Shown in pieces: positions 1 through 8,024 of a stretch of DNA of 64,000 nt. Within the stretch, counting starts at the first letter, position 1, and each line of letters starts with the position of its first letter. This stretch comes from CAWIJK01 sp963836375 (GTDB taxonomy: Bacteria > Actinomycetota > Acidimicrobiia > Acidimicrobiales > RAAP-2). The notes under the pieces were generated by a model that ran no database searches, was not told the origin of the DNA, and was given only the letters and a program-made list of their open reading frames with translations. The position numbers were made by a program, and so were the translations under genes. Where the stretch lies: positions 879,165 to 943,164 of the forward strand of contig CAWIJK010000001.1 of the NCBI GenBank assembly GCA_963836375.1. The letters are read 5' to 3'.

Positions 1-1
1 T

Positions 2-757
2 TTCCCGGTCGGCCAGGCCTCGGGCTTCTTCGGGTCGCTGCCCGGACTCGGGGTCAAGGTGACCGACATCGTGGGCATCGTGCCCACCAACAACTTCAGC
101 GGCTACAACCTGGTGGGTTCCGACGGTGGGGTGTTCGTCTTCCCGGTCGGCCAGTCCAGTGGTTTCTTCGGATCCCTCCCCGGGCTCGGGGTGAGCGTGA
201 ACAACATCGTGGGCATCGTGCCCACCAACAACGACCAGGGCTACGACCTGGTGGGGAACGACGGGGGGGTCTTCGTGTTCCCGGTCGGACAGTCGAGCGG
301 CTTCTACGGATCGCTGCCCGCGCTCGGGGTCCACGTGAACGACATCGTGGGCATCGTGGCCACCCCGGGGGGAGGCGGCTACTTCCTGGTCGGCAAGGAC
401 GGCGGGGTCTTCACTTTTGGCAACGCCCCCTTCTTGGGCTCGCTGCCCAGCATCGGGGTTTCGGTGGATGACATCTCGGGCATCGCGTCCACCAGCAACG
501 GCCAGGGCTACTACGTGGTGGGGGCAAACGGGTCAGTCTACGGCTTCGGCAACGCCAACTCCTACGGCTCGCTCCCCGCCCTCGGCGTCATGGTCAGCAA
601 CATCGTGAGCATCGTGCCCACCCCCGACGGTGGGGGCTACTGGCTTATCGGCTCCGACGGCGGGGTCTTTGCCTTCGGTGACGCGGTCAGCCAGGGGTCG
701 CTGCCCGGACTCGGGGTCAAGGTGAACAACGTGGTCGGCGCGGTGCCGACCGGCTGA
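2..757 (+). CDS. C-terminal part of a secreted tandem-repeat protein (5' end outside window)
   Basis: The reading frame is open from the window edge to a TGA at 755-757, so the N-terminus is missing. About five and a half repeats of roughly 45 residues are visible, each with a core like GYxLVGxDGGVFxFG followed by GSLPxLGVxVxNIVGIV. The DNA is nearly the same as the last 756 nt of the complete gene at 1741-3894, so this is the tail of a tandem paralogue. By analogy that paralogue would carry a signal peptide, a YVTN propeller and a PKD domain upstream. The repeats look like beta-blade or adhesin repeats of cell-surface proteins; no catalytic motif is seen. Role unknown, probably extracellular or wall-associated. 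Confidence 0.8.
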   Translation, partial: FPVGQASGFFGSLPGLGVKVTDIVGIVPTNNFSGYNLVGSDGGVFVFPVGQSSGFFGSLPGLGVSVNNIVGIVPTNNDQGYDLVGNDGGVFVFPVGQSSGFYGSLPALGVHVNDIVGIVATPGGGGYFLVGKDGGVFTFGNAPFLGSLPSIGVSVDDISGIASTSNGQGYYVVGANGSVYGFGNANSYGSLPALGVMVSNIVSIVPTPDGGGYWLIGSDGGVFAFGDAVSQGSLPGLGVKVNNVVGAVPTG

Positions 758-826
758 GACCCGCAGGCCTGGCCGCGGACACGCGCGACGAACCATTCTG
801 GGTGCCTACTCCGGGCGGCCGCCCAA

Positions 827-929
827 CGCAAAAAGCCCTTGCGGACCTTTGGCTGGGCGGCCCCATCAGCGGCGTTCTCGGGTTCGGATTCATGCTGCTC
901 GACGCGCTTGGCCAGCTGGTCGGCCCGCC
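827..929 (-). pseudogene. Remnant of a small HTH antitoxin-like gene
   Basis: Read on the minus strand this stretch gives ADQLAKRVEQHESEPEN and then RKGFLR. This matches residues of the intact 91-aa protein at 4223-4498 (ADQLAKRFEEHESESEN, RKAFLR). The copy has lost its start and its helix-turn-helix half, so only the coiled N-terminal region remains. It is the only recognisable content of the otherwise empty gap 758-1054. Confidence 0.6.
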
Positions 930-1054
930 CGTTGGCGCGCCTCTATGATTCGGGTTGCAAGGCAGATGGTCGCGATCACCGCCCTCGAATGGAGGACACC
1001 CATGAGTAGGCATTGTGTGCCTGACTTCTGTGAATCCGAGGCGAGGGCCGGGAG

Positions 1055-1507
1055 GTGAGCGCCTCCAGACGCATGTGGGCCGGTTTCATTCTTTTCATCG
1101 TGCTGTTCTTGGTCGCCAACGCGGGCTTCAAGCAGTACACGACGTGGCCGCGAGGGCTTGTGTGGGGAGCTATGGTGGCTGCCTGGTTGGCCTTCATTTA
1201 CGCGATGTACGTGTTCTACTTCGACGTCACGCGTGGTGATCGTCACCTCCAGAAGAGCGGGATCAAGGGCACCGCAGTCGTCCTCACCGCGAAGCAGACA
1301 AGGACGAAAGCCCAGACGGGGCAGTTCACCTACCAGGCGCCATTCATCTGGAAGTACACCCTGCGGGTGACGATACCCGGCAAGGCACCGTACGAGTGTA
1401 CGTGCGGCGTCGCCCGCGACGACATCTCCGAAGGCTCGACCGTCCCTGTCGTGGTGAGCCGCTTCAATCGACGGAGCGTGGCCTTTCTCGATCGCGTGTC
1501 TGCCTGA
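1055..1507 (+). CDS. Small membrane protein with two N-terminal TM helices
   Basis: A 150-residue protein. Residues about 7-25 and 33-52 are hydrophobic helices, followed by a soluble domain of about 95 residues rich in beta-type sequence (KGTAVVLTAKQTRTKAQTG, YTLRVTIPGKAPYECTC, VPVVVSRFN). The layout resembles DUF3592-type proteins (two membrane helices plus a small beta domain), but I do not recognise the family firmly. The start is a GTG directly abutting GGGAGG; the ATG at 1073 is an alternative with poorer spacing. No operon partner is visible. Confidence 0.6.
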   Translation: MSASRRMWAGFILFIVLFLVANAGFKQYTTWPRGLVWGAMVAAWLAFIYAMYVFYFDVTRGDRHLQKSGIKGTAVVLTAKQTRTKAQTGQFTYQAPFIWKYTLRVTIPGKAPYECTCGVARDDISEGSTVPVVVSRFNRRSVAFLDRVSA

Positions 1508-1740
1508 GGCTCGGTCACATCTCAGCCTTAAGCGAGGGGCCCGGTACTTTCCCGATGAAGGCGCCGGGTCGACCTCCTCGCACCGGTTGCCGCTGCGGTG
1601 CGCTGGCGCCGCCGACCTCCGAGTCCACCCGATCGGGCTACCCACCCCCCAAAGGTCACCCGGACCGCCCGCCAGCGGCCATCCGCTAGCTTTTCGGCCG
1701 ACGGTGACGCTGCGCTGGCGCCGCCCACCAAAGGAGCGCC

Positions 1741-3894
1741 ATGCCCGCCATCTCGCCCACTCAGCCCCGACGCCTCGACCGGGGGCCCCGGCCCCACCGG
1801 GGATTGGGCGCCCTAGTGGCGCTCGTCGCCGGCGGGGCGCTGGCCGCACCGATGTCGGCGACCGTGGTCACCCTCGCTGCCACCCCCGCTGGGGCCGCCA
1901 GCCTCAGCCCGACCGCCTATGTCGCCAACGACGCCCTCGACACGCTCAGCCCCATCGACATCGCCACTAACACCGCGGGGACCCAGATCAGCGTCGACAC
2001 CACCCCACTGTTCTCGGCCATCACCCCCGACGCCAAGACAGTCTACGTGACGGTCTACGGCGACGACGCCGTCACTCCTGTTTCGACCGCCACCAACCAG
2101 GCCCTCCCCCCGATCGCCGCGGGCAACGAGCCTTACGGCATCGCCATCGCTCCCGACGGCAAGACCGCCTACGTGACCGACCAGTCGTCGGACGTGGTCA
2201 CCCCCATCAACCTGGCCACCGGGACCCCCGAGGCCACCATCCCCGTCGGGACCACCCCCGCCGGAATCGCCATCACCCCTGACGGTCGGACCGCGTATGT
2301 GGTCAACCGAGACTCGAACAATGTGACCCCCATCAACCTGACGACCACCCCGCCCACCCCCGGGACCCCGATCCCGGTCGGCGTCGACCCCGGGAACATC
2401 GCAATCACGCCGAGCGGGACCACGGCCTATGTCGTCGACTCCGGCAGCAACGCGGTGACCCCGATCAACATCGCCACCAACACCGCCGGCACCCCCATCA
2501 CAGTCGGGAACCGGCCCTTCGACATCGGCATCACCCCGAACGGCAAGACCGCCTATGTGAGCAACGCCCTCGACGACACCGTCACCGCCATCTCCACTGG
2601 CACCGACACCGCCGGGCCGGCCATCCCTGCCGGCCACAGCCCCGGGGGGATCGCCATCTCTCCCGACGGCACCACCGCCTATGTCTCGGATGAATCGGGC
2701 GCCACGGTGACCCCGATCGCCACCGCCTCGAACACGGCCGGGACCCCGATCCCGGTCGGGATCGGACCGGCAGGGATCGCTATCACCCCCGACCAGGCCC
2801 CGGCCGCCGCCTTCACCACGACGTCGGGGACCCCGGGGAACCCGACCACCTTCGACGCCTCGGCCTCGTCTTCGCCGGTCGGGTCCATTGCTTCGTACAC
2901 CTGGAACTTCGGTGACGGGACCACGACCACGACGACCAGTGCCACCACCACCCACACCTACGCCGCCCCGGGCACCTATTCGGCGACGCTTACGGTCACC
3001 AACACCCAGGGGACGTCGACCACCCAGGTCTTCACCGGCCAGACCGTGTCCAACAACGGGGGGCCCTCGGCCACGGTGACCCAGTCGGTGTCCACCGCCG
3101 GCTACGACCTGGCCGGCTCGGACGGCGGGGTCTTCGTCTTCCCGGTCGGCCAGGCCTCGGGCTTCTTCGGGTCCCTGCCCGGCCTCGGGGTCAAGGTGAA
3201 CAACATCGTGGGCATCGTGCCCACCAACAACTTCACCGGCTACAACCTGGTGGGTTCCGACGGTGGGGTGTTCGTCTTCCCGGTCGGCCAGTCCAGTGGT
3301 TTCTTCGGATCCCTCCCCGGGCTCGGGGTGAGCGTGAACAACATCGTGGGCATCGTGCCCACCAACAACGACCAGGGCTACGACCTGGTGGGGAACGACG
3401 GGGGGGTCTTCGTGTTCCCGGTCGGCCAGTCCGCCGGCTTCTACGGCTCGTTGCCCTCGATGAACGTCCACGTGAGCAACATTGTGGGCATCGTGGCCTC
3501 CCCGGGGGGCGGGGGCTACTTCCTGGTCGGCAAGGACGGGGGGGTCTTCGTATTCGGCAATGCGCCCTTCTTCGGGTCCCTGCCGGGCATCGGGGTCTCG
3601 GTCAACAACATCGTGGGGATCGCCTCGACCCCCGACGGCCAGGGCTACTACGTAGTCGGGGCCAACGGCGCGGTCTACGGGTTCGGGGACGCCAAGTCCT
3701 TCGGCTCACTGCCCGGGCTCGGGGTCAGCGTTTCCAACATCGTGAGCATCGTGCCCACCCCCGACGGGGGGGGCTACTGGCTCATCGGCTCTGACGGCGG
3801 TGTCTTCGCCTTCGGTGACGCTTCCAGCCAGGGGTCCCTCCCCGGAGTGGGGGTCCATGTGACCAACGTGGTGGGGGCGGTGCCCACCGGCTGA
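1741..3894 (+). CDS. Secreted protein: YVTN beta-propeller, PKD domain, tandem GYxLVG repeats
   Basis: 717 residues. A long signal peptide (positive N-terminus, hydrophobic core at about 22-50, cleavage near AGAASLS) is followed by about seven YVTN-type blades of some 40 residues (AITPDGxTAYVVNxxSNxVTPI) up to about residue 350. A PKD domain follows (SYTWNFGDGT, HTYAAPGTYSATLTVTN; about 360-435), then six repeats of about 45 residues with the core GYxLVGxDGGVFxFG. AAGGAG at 1731-1736 precedes the ATG. Propeller plus PKD is typical of surface or wall proteins that bind partners; no enzyme motif is visible. A near-identical paralogue ends at 757, so this is a tandem gene family that can exchange repeats by recombination. 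Confidence 0.85.
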   Translation: MPAISPTQPRRLDRGPRPHRGLGALVALVAGGALAAPMSATVVTLAATPAGAASLSPTAYVANDALDTLSPIDIATNTAGTQISVDTTPLFSAITPDAKTVYVTVYGDDAVTPVSTATNQALPPIAAGNEPYGIAIAPDGKTAYVTDQSSDVVTPINLATGTPEATIPVGTTPAGIAITPDGRTAYVVNRDSNNVTPINLTTTPPTPGTPIPVGVDPGNIAITPSGTTAYVVDSGSNAVTPINIATNTAGTPITVGNRPFDIGITPNGKTAYVSNALDDTVTAISTGTDTAGPAIPAGHSPGGIAISPDGTTAYVSDESGATVTPIATASNTAGTPIPVGIGPAGIAITPDQAPAAAFTTTSGTPGNPTTFDASASSSPVGSIASYTWNFGDGTTTTTTSATTTHTYAAPGTYSATLTVTNTQGTSTTQVFTGQTVSNNGGPSATVTQSVSTAGYDLAGSDGGVFVFPVGQASGFFGSLPGLGVKVNNIVGIVPTNNFTGYNLVGSDGGVFVFPVGQSSGFFGSLPGLGVSVNNIVGIVPTNNDQGYDLVGNDGGVFVFPVGQSAGFYGSLPSMNVHVSNIVGIVASPGGGGYFLVGKDGGVFVFGNAPFFGSLPGIGVSVNNIVGIASTPDGQGYYVVGANGAVYGFGDAKSFGSLPGLGVSVSNIVSIVPTPDGGGYWLIGSDGGVFAFGDASSQGSLPGVGVHVTNVVGAVPTG

Positions 3895-3898
3895 GAGT

Positions 3899-3946
3899 GA
3901 ACGGCACCCGGTCCAACGAGACCGAGGCACAGCCAAGCTCCTTGGT
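3899..3946. repeat. Dispersed repeat A, copy 1
   Basis: A stretch of about 48 nt starting AACGGCACCCGGTCCAACG and ending CTTGGT recurs at 4847-4894 with few differences. It lies just after the stop codon of the large repeat-protein gene. Confidence 0.75.
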
Positions 3947-4030
3947 GGCAGGTATTCGGGGACGGCAACTTCGCAACTGTCTGCGTTGTCGTCCGTGAGT
4001 GGTCCCAGCGCGGCCGGGTAAGGCGAACGC

Positions 4031-4182
4031 GTATAGCTCAGTCGGTTGGAGCGCGGCAGCACTGATAAAGCGATAACGGCTGTTTTTGGGACGGCGATAG
4101 ACGACGATACTGCGTCTTAACTGCAAGGATGCAGACAGGGGTCAGTCGGAGACGACGCCAGAAGGCGCGAGTTGTAGTCCAA
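4031..4182 (+). repeat. tRNA-Ile-like 5' half joined to repeat B (copy 1)
   Basis: It begins GTATAGCTCAGTCGGTTGG, a canonical tRNA acceptor end and D-arm, and continues into an anticodon-type loop CTGATAA (anticodon GAT, isoleucine). The anticodon stem is then imperfect and no T-arm follows. The DNA instead runs into about 95 nt (repeat B) ending GTTGTAGTCC that recur at 13.7 kb behind a second tRNA-Ile-like half. It is not a functional tRNA gene; it looks like a tRNA-derived or integration-junction repeat. Confidence 0.6.
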
Positions 4183-4222
4183 AACAGCCGCCACGCCAGT
4201 TGAATTGCTCGAGTCCCCGGTC

Positions 4223-4498
4223 TCAGCGCCTGGTCGCCGGGGCCCCGTAGCGCTGCCGTGCAGCTTCCCCGGATGTACCGAGCATTGCACCAATAGCTGC
4301 CCAGCTATGCCCGTCACCCCTGGCCGCATGGACGGCGTCCTCTATTGCTTGCTCGGTGGCAGCCCGGCGCAAGAACGCCTTGCGGACCCTTCGCAGGGCG
4401 GCCGCATCGGCGACGTTCTCGGACTCGGACTCATGCTCCTCGAAGCGCTTGGCCAGTTGGTCGGCCTGGCTCACGATCTCCTGGGCCGTTCTGGGCAT
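4223..4498 (-). CDS. Small HTH protein, likely antitoxin of the adjacent broken toxin
   Basis: 91 residues from the ATG at 4498, which has GAGGTGA seven bases upstream; a GTG at 4507 and ATG at 4504 are alternatives overlapping the upstream stop. The N-terminal half (TAQEIVSQADQLAKRFEEHE) is helical and acidic. The C-terminal half carries a helix-turn-helix, SWAAIGAMLGTSGEAARQRY, of the type in many small actinobacterial DNA-binding proteins. It follows a toxin-like gene with overlapping stop and start codons, the usual toxin-antitoxin layout. It probably binds its own promoter. A truncated paralogue lies at 827-929. Confidence 0.65.
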   Translation of the reverse strand: MPRTAQEIVSQADQLAKRFEEHESESENVADAAALRRVRKAFLRRAATEQAIEDAVHAARGDGHSWAAIGAMLGTSGEAARQRYGAPATRR

Positions 4499-4503
4499 CG
4501 TCA

Positions 4504-4740
4504 TCACCTCAGGTACTTAGGTCGGGCCTCCATGGCGTGCACGACCACTGGACCGTCGGAGGGGGCCACAACTCCGATCTCGAGCAACCTGCCGGCTCTG
4601 TCTCACCCGACGAACATTAAGAGCCGCTCGTCGAACTCCTCGATCAGGATGGGATTGTTGTACGCATGGAGGATGTCATGGTCATCGACGCCGTGCCGAT
4701 GGGCACTCTCGGTGATGATTGGATCGCCCTCCACCTCCAC
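4504..4740 (-). pseudogene. Small toxin-like gene broken by an in-frame TGA
   Basis: The minus strand reads VEVEGDPIITESAHRHG, then DDHDILHAYNNPI, then ERLLMFVG, a TGA at 4603-4605, and continues in the same frame DRAGRLLEIGVV and DGPVVVHAMEARPKYLR to a stop at 4504-4506. This is the pattern of a family of about 75-residue actinobacterial proteins (TESAxxHGxxDxDILHA, DRAGxLLEIGVV, VIVHAMxARPKxLR) that I associate with toxin-like members of toxin-antitoxin pairs. One nonsense codon splits an otherwise intact frame. The start (GTG 4738-4740) is tentative. The HTH gene at 4498 overlaps its end. Confidence 0.6.
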
Positions 4741-4846
4741 AGGGTACTTTGGATAGGGCAAAGCTCACAAGTTACCTTGCCGGAGGGCTCTCCGTAGCCC
4801 CCAAAGGCTCCTGGCCGCAACCCCGTAGATCAACCCACGCTCGCGA

Positions 4847-4990
4847 AACGGCACCCGGTCCAACGGGACCGAAGGCACAGCCGAGCGCCTTGGTACTGCG
4901 TCTGAGCTGCACCGATACAGACAGGGGTCTGTCCGAGACGACAGCAGAAGCCATGGCATGCACGATCACTGGTCCGTCGGTCACCTCGCC
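4847..4990. repeat. Mosaic of repeat A, part of repeat B and a toxin-gene scrap
   Basis: Three fragments lie end to end. Repeat A (4847-4894) matches 3899-3946. The central part of repeat B (4894-4950, TACTGCGTCTGAGCTGCACC) matches the two tRNA-linked copies. Positions 4951-4990, read on the minus strand, give DGPVIVHAM, the C-terminal motif of the toxin-like gene at 4504-4740. No intact gene lies in 4741-5088. Confidence 0.6.
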
Positions 4991-5088
4991 ATTTCTAAAT
5001 GACCCTCAGAGTCTCGGGAAGAGGCGTAGCCTCCAATCCGCTTGAAAGTGGGGTGACGCCCTAATTGACGGCCTGACAGCATGTATCT

Positions 5089-5811
5089 ATGTCAACCGAT
5101 GCCAACATCGAGCCCAATCCAGGCTGGCTCCTGAATGAGGTTGCCTCGGCGGGTCGGGAGAACCTCGATCCCGCACACGTTGACCGGTACGACGACAAGG
5201 AAGACGCCGACGCTGAGAAGGAGGTTGAGTTCTGCGAAAACCTGGGACTCGTTTCCTCATCAACCGTTGTCGAGTTCGGGAGCGGCACGGGGCAGTTCAC
5301 GACAGCCGTCGCGTCCAAGTGTGCCCGAGTTGTCGCCGTCGATGTGTCAGCCGTTATGCAGAGTCGGCTCCACGACAAACTCAGAGATGACGGCATCACC
5401 AACGTCGAGCAGGTGCAGGCGGGTTTCTTGACCTACCGACACAGCGGCGAACCAGCCGATCTCGTGTATTGCCGATTCGCCCTTCACCACCTCCCCGACT
5501 TCTGGAAGGTTGTCGCCCTTGATCGGATCCTCGGGATTCTCCGACCGGGCGGGATCCTTCGGCTCTGGGACGTGGTGTTCAGCTTCGAGCCGGGCGATTG
5601 GGCGGAGCGGATAGAGAGCTGGTGCTCAACTGGGACTCCAAGCGTTGAGGATGACTGGACCAGAGCTGAGCTTGAGGAGCACGTTCGAGATGAGCACTCC
5701 ACGTTCTCGTGGATACTTGAGCCAATGGCCGTCAGATGTGGGTTCACGGTTGAGTCTGCCGATTACTCAGATGACCAAATCCTCGCAAAGTACGTTTTGC
5801 GACGGACCTGA
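5089..5811 (+). CDS. Class I SAM-dependent methyltransferase
   Basis: 240 residues, soluble. A Rossmann-type motif I, VVEFGSGTGQFT (residues about 59-70), binds S-adenosylmethionine; VVAVDVS is the acidic end of strand 2, and FALHHLPDFWKV followed by LRPGGILRLWD are motifs typical of small-molecule methyltransferases. The substrate cannot be told from sequence. The length is normal for the family. No operon partner: the next gene starts 61 nt downstream. Confidence 0.85.
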   Translation: MSTDANIEPNPGWLLNEVASAGRENLDPAHVDRYDDKEDADAEKEVEFCENLGLVSSSTVVEFGSGTGQFTTAVASKCARVVAVDVSAVMQSRLHDKLRDDGITNVEQVQAGFLTYRHSGEPADLVYCRFALHHLPDFWKVVALDRILGILRPGGILRLWDVVFSFEPGDWAERIESWCSTGTPSVEDDWTRAELEEHVRDEHSTFSWILEPMAVRCGFTVESADYSDDQILAKYVLRRT

Positions 5812-5872
5812 GCCCTGCCCCCGAACACGGGCTCTGTGCGACCATGTTCGGGAACCGGCAGAATGGACCACC

Positions 5873-6424
5873 ATGGAATGGGTCCCCCCGAAGCCGCGAC
5901 TGCAAAGTGGTGGTGTAGCTCTTCGGCCGTTCCGGGTGAGCGATGCTGCCGCGGTCGCCTCAGCATGTCGGGACCCGGACATCCTCCGTTTCACCTTCAT
6001 GAAGGATGGCCTCACTGAGGCAGAGGCTGGCGAGTGGATTGACACCGGCAACGAGCGGTGGCCTATCGGCCATCCTCGTTTCGCCGTCGTTAATGCATAC
6101 GACGATCATCTCCTAGGGCAGGTGGGACTGAACTTCAATCCTCGACACGTGAGCGCCGAGGCGCACTACTGGGTTGATGCCTCAGAACGTTCCCGAGGTG
6201 TTGCTTCTCGGGCGCTCAGCCTCCTCGTTGACTGGGGGTTCTCCAAAGGCATTCAGCGCGTCTTCTTGGTAATCCACCCCGAGAACAATCCATCGAACCG
6301 GCTGGCGGCAAGGCTGGGGTTCACGCGAGAAGGGGTACTGCGGTCCTATGAACCGATCAAGAGTGACCGTCCAGACCTCGTGTCGTGGTCGCTTCTCCCT
6401 GGTGACCCGCGCCCTTGGGGGTAG
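5873..6424 (+). CDS. GNAT N-acetyltransferase (RimJ/RimL type)
   Basis: 183 residues from the ATG at 5873; the frame is open further upstream, but that part overlaps the methyltransferase gene in another frame. It starts with LRPFRVSDAAAVASACRDPDI, the usual RimL-like opening. It contains AHYWVDASERSRGVASRAL, the acetyl-CoA pyrophosphate-binding loop (RGVASRA), and NPSNRLAARLGFTREGVLR, the C-terminal signature. It would transfer acetyl from acetyl-CoA to an amine such as a protein N-terminus, amino acid or antibiotic; the target is not predictable. Confidence 0.85.
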   Translation: MEWVPPKPRLQSGGVALRPFRVSDAAAVASACRDPDILRFTFMKDGLTEAEAGEWIDTGNERWPIGHPRFAVVNAYDDHLLGQVGLNFNPRHVSAEAHYWVDASERSRGVASRALSLLVDWGFSKGIQRVFLVIHPENNPSNRLAARLGFTREGVLRSYEPIKSDRPDLVSWSLLPGDPRPWG

Positions 6425-6628
6425 GCCGAGCCAATGTCTTCCACAGAGCGGCATGGGCCGTCATCGAGCACTCCGCCCGTGGCCAGGGGCGTCAGAGAAC
6501 ACCGGGAGTGGGGCGGGCTGCATCCCCTACTCGGGCACACGTGGGTCAGCCTGCGGAGGTCCCGCGTCGTGGCCGATGGCCCGATACTGCCGCCGATCGT
6601 ATCCTGGGGGACGTGCCCGCTGAACCGG

Positions 6629-7249
6629 TCAGGAGATCGCTGGCATCCCAACCATTGCGCGGAACTCGTCCGTCGTATTGGTTACCGGGAATGGCTCACT
6701 CGGCACGTCGAGGCCTAGCCGGTCGCAGATGGGATCCCATCCGTCCGTTGGGGACCACTCCAGCAGGCGATCGCCGGGGACACCTCGCCGAACCGCTTCG
6801 TTGTGCCGCTCATAGGCGTCCATCATGACGGTGGGGTCTTCAAACGAATCACTGAAGCGATCGCGTAGGAGCTGAACGACAGCTGCCATCCACGGCACCA
6901 ACTCGGGCGGGACCTTGTCAAACGACTGAAAGATTGTGTTGGATGCGCTGCGGTACCAAGATTCCGGATCTCGTACAGAAAGCAATACGAGCGCCTCCGG
7001 GTTAGCCGCTGACAGTTCGGGCCAGAACGAACAGCCGGGCCAGTCGACAAGAGAAACATAACCAGCAGGCATTGTTGACCAGTCGACGAGTCGGCCCTCG
7101 ATAGCGTCGATCCAGCCAGGAGCTTGGGTTGGATCTCCCAAGATCTCGATCATGTGATGACACGGGCCGCCTAACAATTTTTCTAGCGCAATCTTCAATG
7201 AATGAGTACCTGTACGACCGACCCCAGCACCTACCACCTTTAGCGTCAC
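6629..7249 (-). CDS. Sulfotransferase family protein
   Basis: 206 residues. It opens with KVVGAGVGRTGTHSLKIAL, the 5'-phosphosulfate-binding loop of the Sulfotransfer_4 group. LLSVRDPESWYRS supplies the 3'-phosphate contacts expected from PAPS-dependent enzymes, and the C-terminal end LLEWSPTDGWDPICDRLGLDVP is typical of the family. It should transfer sulfate from PAPS to a hydroxyl or amine of an unknown acceptor. The protein is close to the usual length. It stands alone; no PAPS synthesis genes are in the window. Confidence 0.8.
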   Translation of the reverse strand: MTLKVVGAGVGRTGTHSLKIALEKLLGGPCHHMIEILGDPTQAPGWIDAIEGRLVDWSTMPAGYVSLVDWPGCSFWPELSAANPEALVLLSVRDPESWYRSASNTIFQSFDKVPPELVPWMAAVVQLLRDRFSDSFEDPTVMMDAYERHNEAVRRGVPGDRLLEWSPTDGWDPICDRLGLDVPSEPFPVTNTTDEFRAMVGMPAIS

Positions 7250-8024
7250 TCCCAGACTCCTTTACTTGCGAGGACACAGCGCCCGCCAGCGACTGCATCA
7301 TTGCTCGCGGTCACTCATCGGTCCAATGTGTAGGCCAAGGAACTCTCCAACCCTTCTGGACGCGCCTGCCCCCGACCGATGCTGCCGGGGAGAGGCCGTG
7401 ACGATACCGCTATCTTCGGTCCTCGTATTCTTGCGATCAAGGCTGCGAGACGGAGATCGCGGTGCCCTTCCCGTATCGCCCCTTTAGCGTGTCAGAATCC
7501 TTCTTGTACGGAAGGCGACCCGTGATGCCGATGTGCCTCGGCCCAGCCAAGACTCGCCCCACGAAATCTTGATCGGCAGTCCCGTAGCATCCGTCAACTG
7601 TGCCGGGGGTGTCTCCGAATGGCCTGGGGTACATCTCTGGTCGCTGTCGAGATGCCCCAATCTGCCGGTCCAACGACCGATTGAACCCCTGACCTGCTTG
7701 CTCGAGTCACCCTGCCCGTAGTCGGCCCGACTTGGGCACTATGGAGGCGGCGACACCAGCTCGAGCGGAATCAGGCAAATCGATGTTCGACCCGTTTGGG
7801 GCCCTTGGACCCTGGCCGATCACCGCCCCTCCCCGCAGACTGGCATGAATTGGCGAAGCGTCATGCGCGATGACCGAGCATGGCGGCTTTGCTGCAGTGC
7901 GCTGAATCGAGTGTCATCTCGACCAGGCAGCCAACCTCGCGCGAGGGATGTGTCGCAGTGATCGAACTCTTGGACCGAACGGACGACCCGGCGTCGCTCC
8001 CCGCCGCGCGACGACGCTGATCCC
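7250..8024. other. Gene-poor gap before the proton ATPase
   Basis: About 775 nt without a convincing gene. A 78-codon minus-strand frame (7437-7673) has protein-like composition (RPFGDTPGTVDGCYG) but no recognisable family or ribosome-binding site. A hairpin, CCCCG..CGGGG, lies at 7370-7390. The ATPase promoter is presumably in the last part. Confidence 0.4.

Noticed and set aside
1813..3471. 552-codon minus-strand frame opposite the repeat protein
   Set aside because: Gly/Arg/Asp-rich shadow of a GC-rich repetitive gene; no domain and no ribosome-binding site.
7437..7673. 78-codon minus-strand frame
   Set aside because: Protein-like composition but no start signal, no family and no neighbours in the same direction; left as part of the gap.
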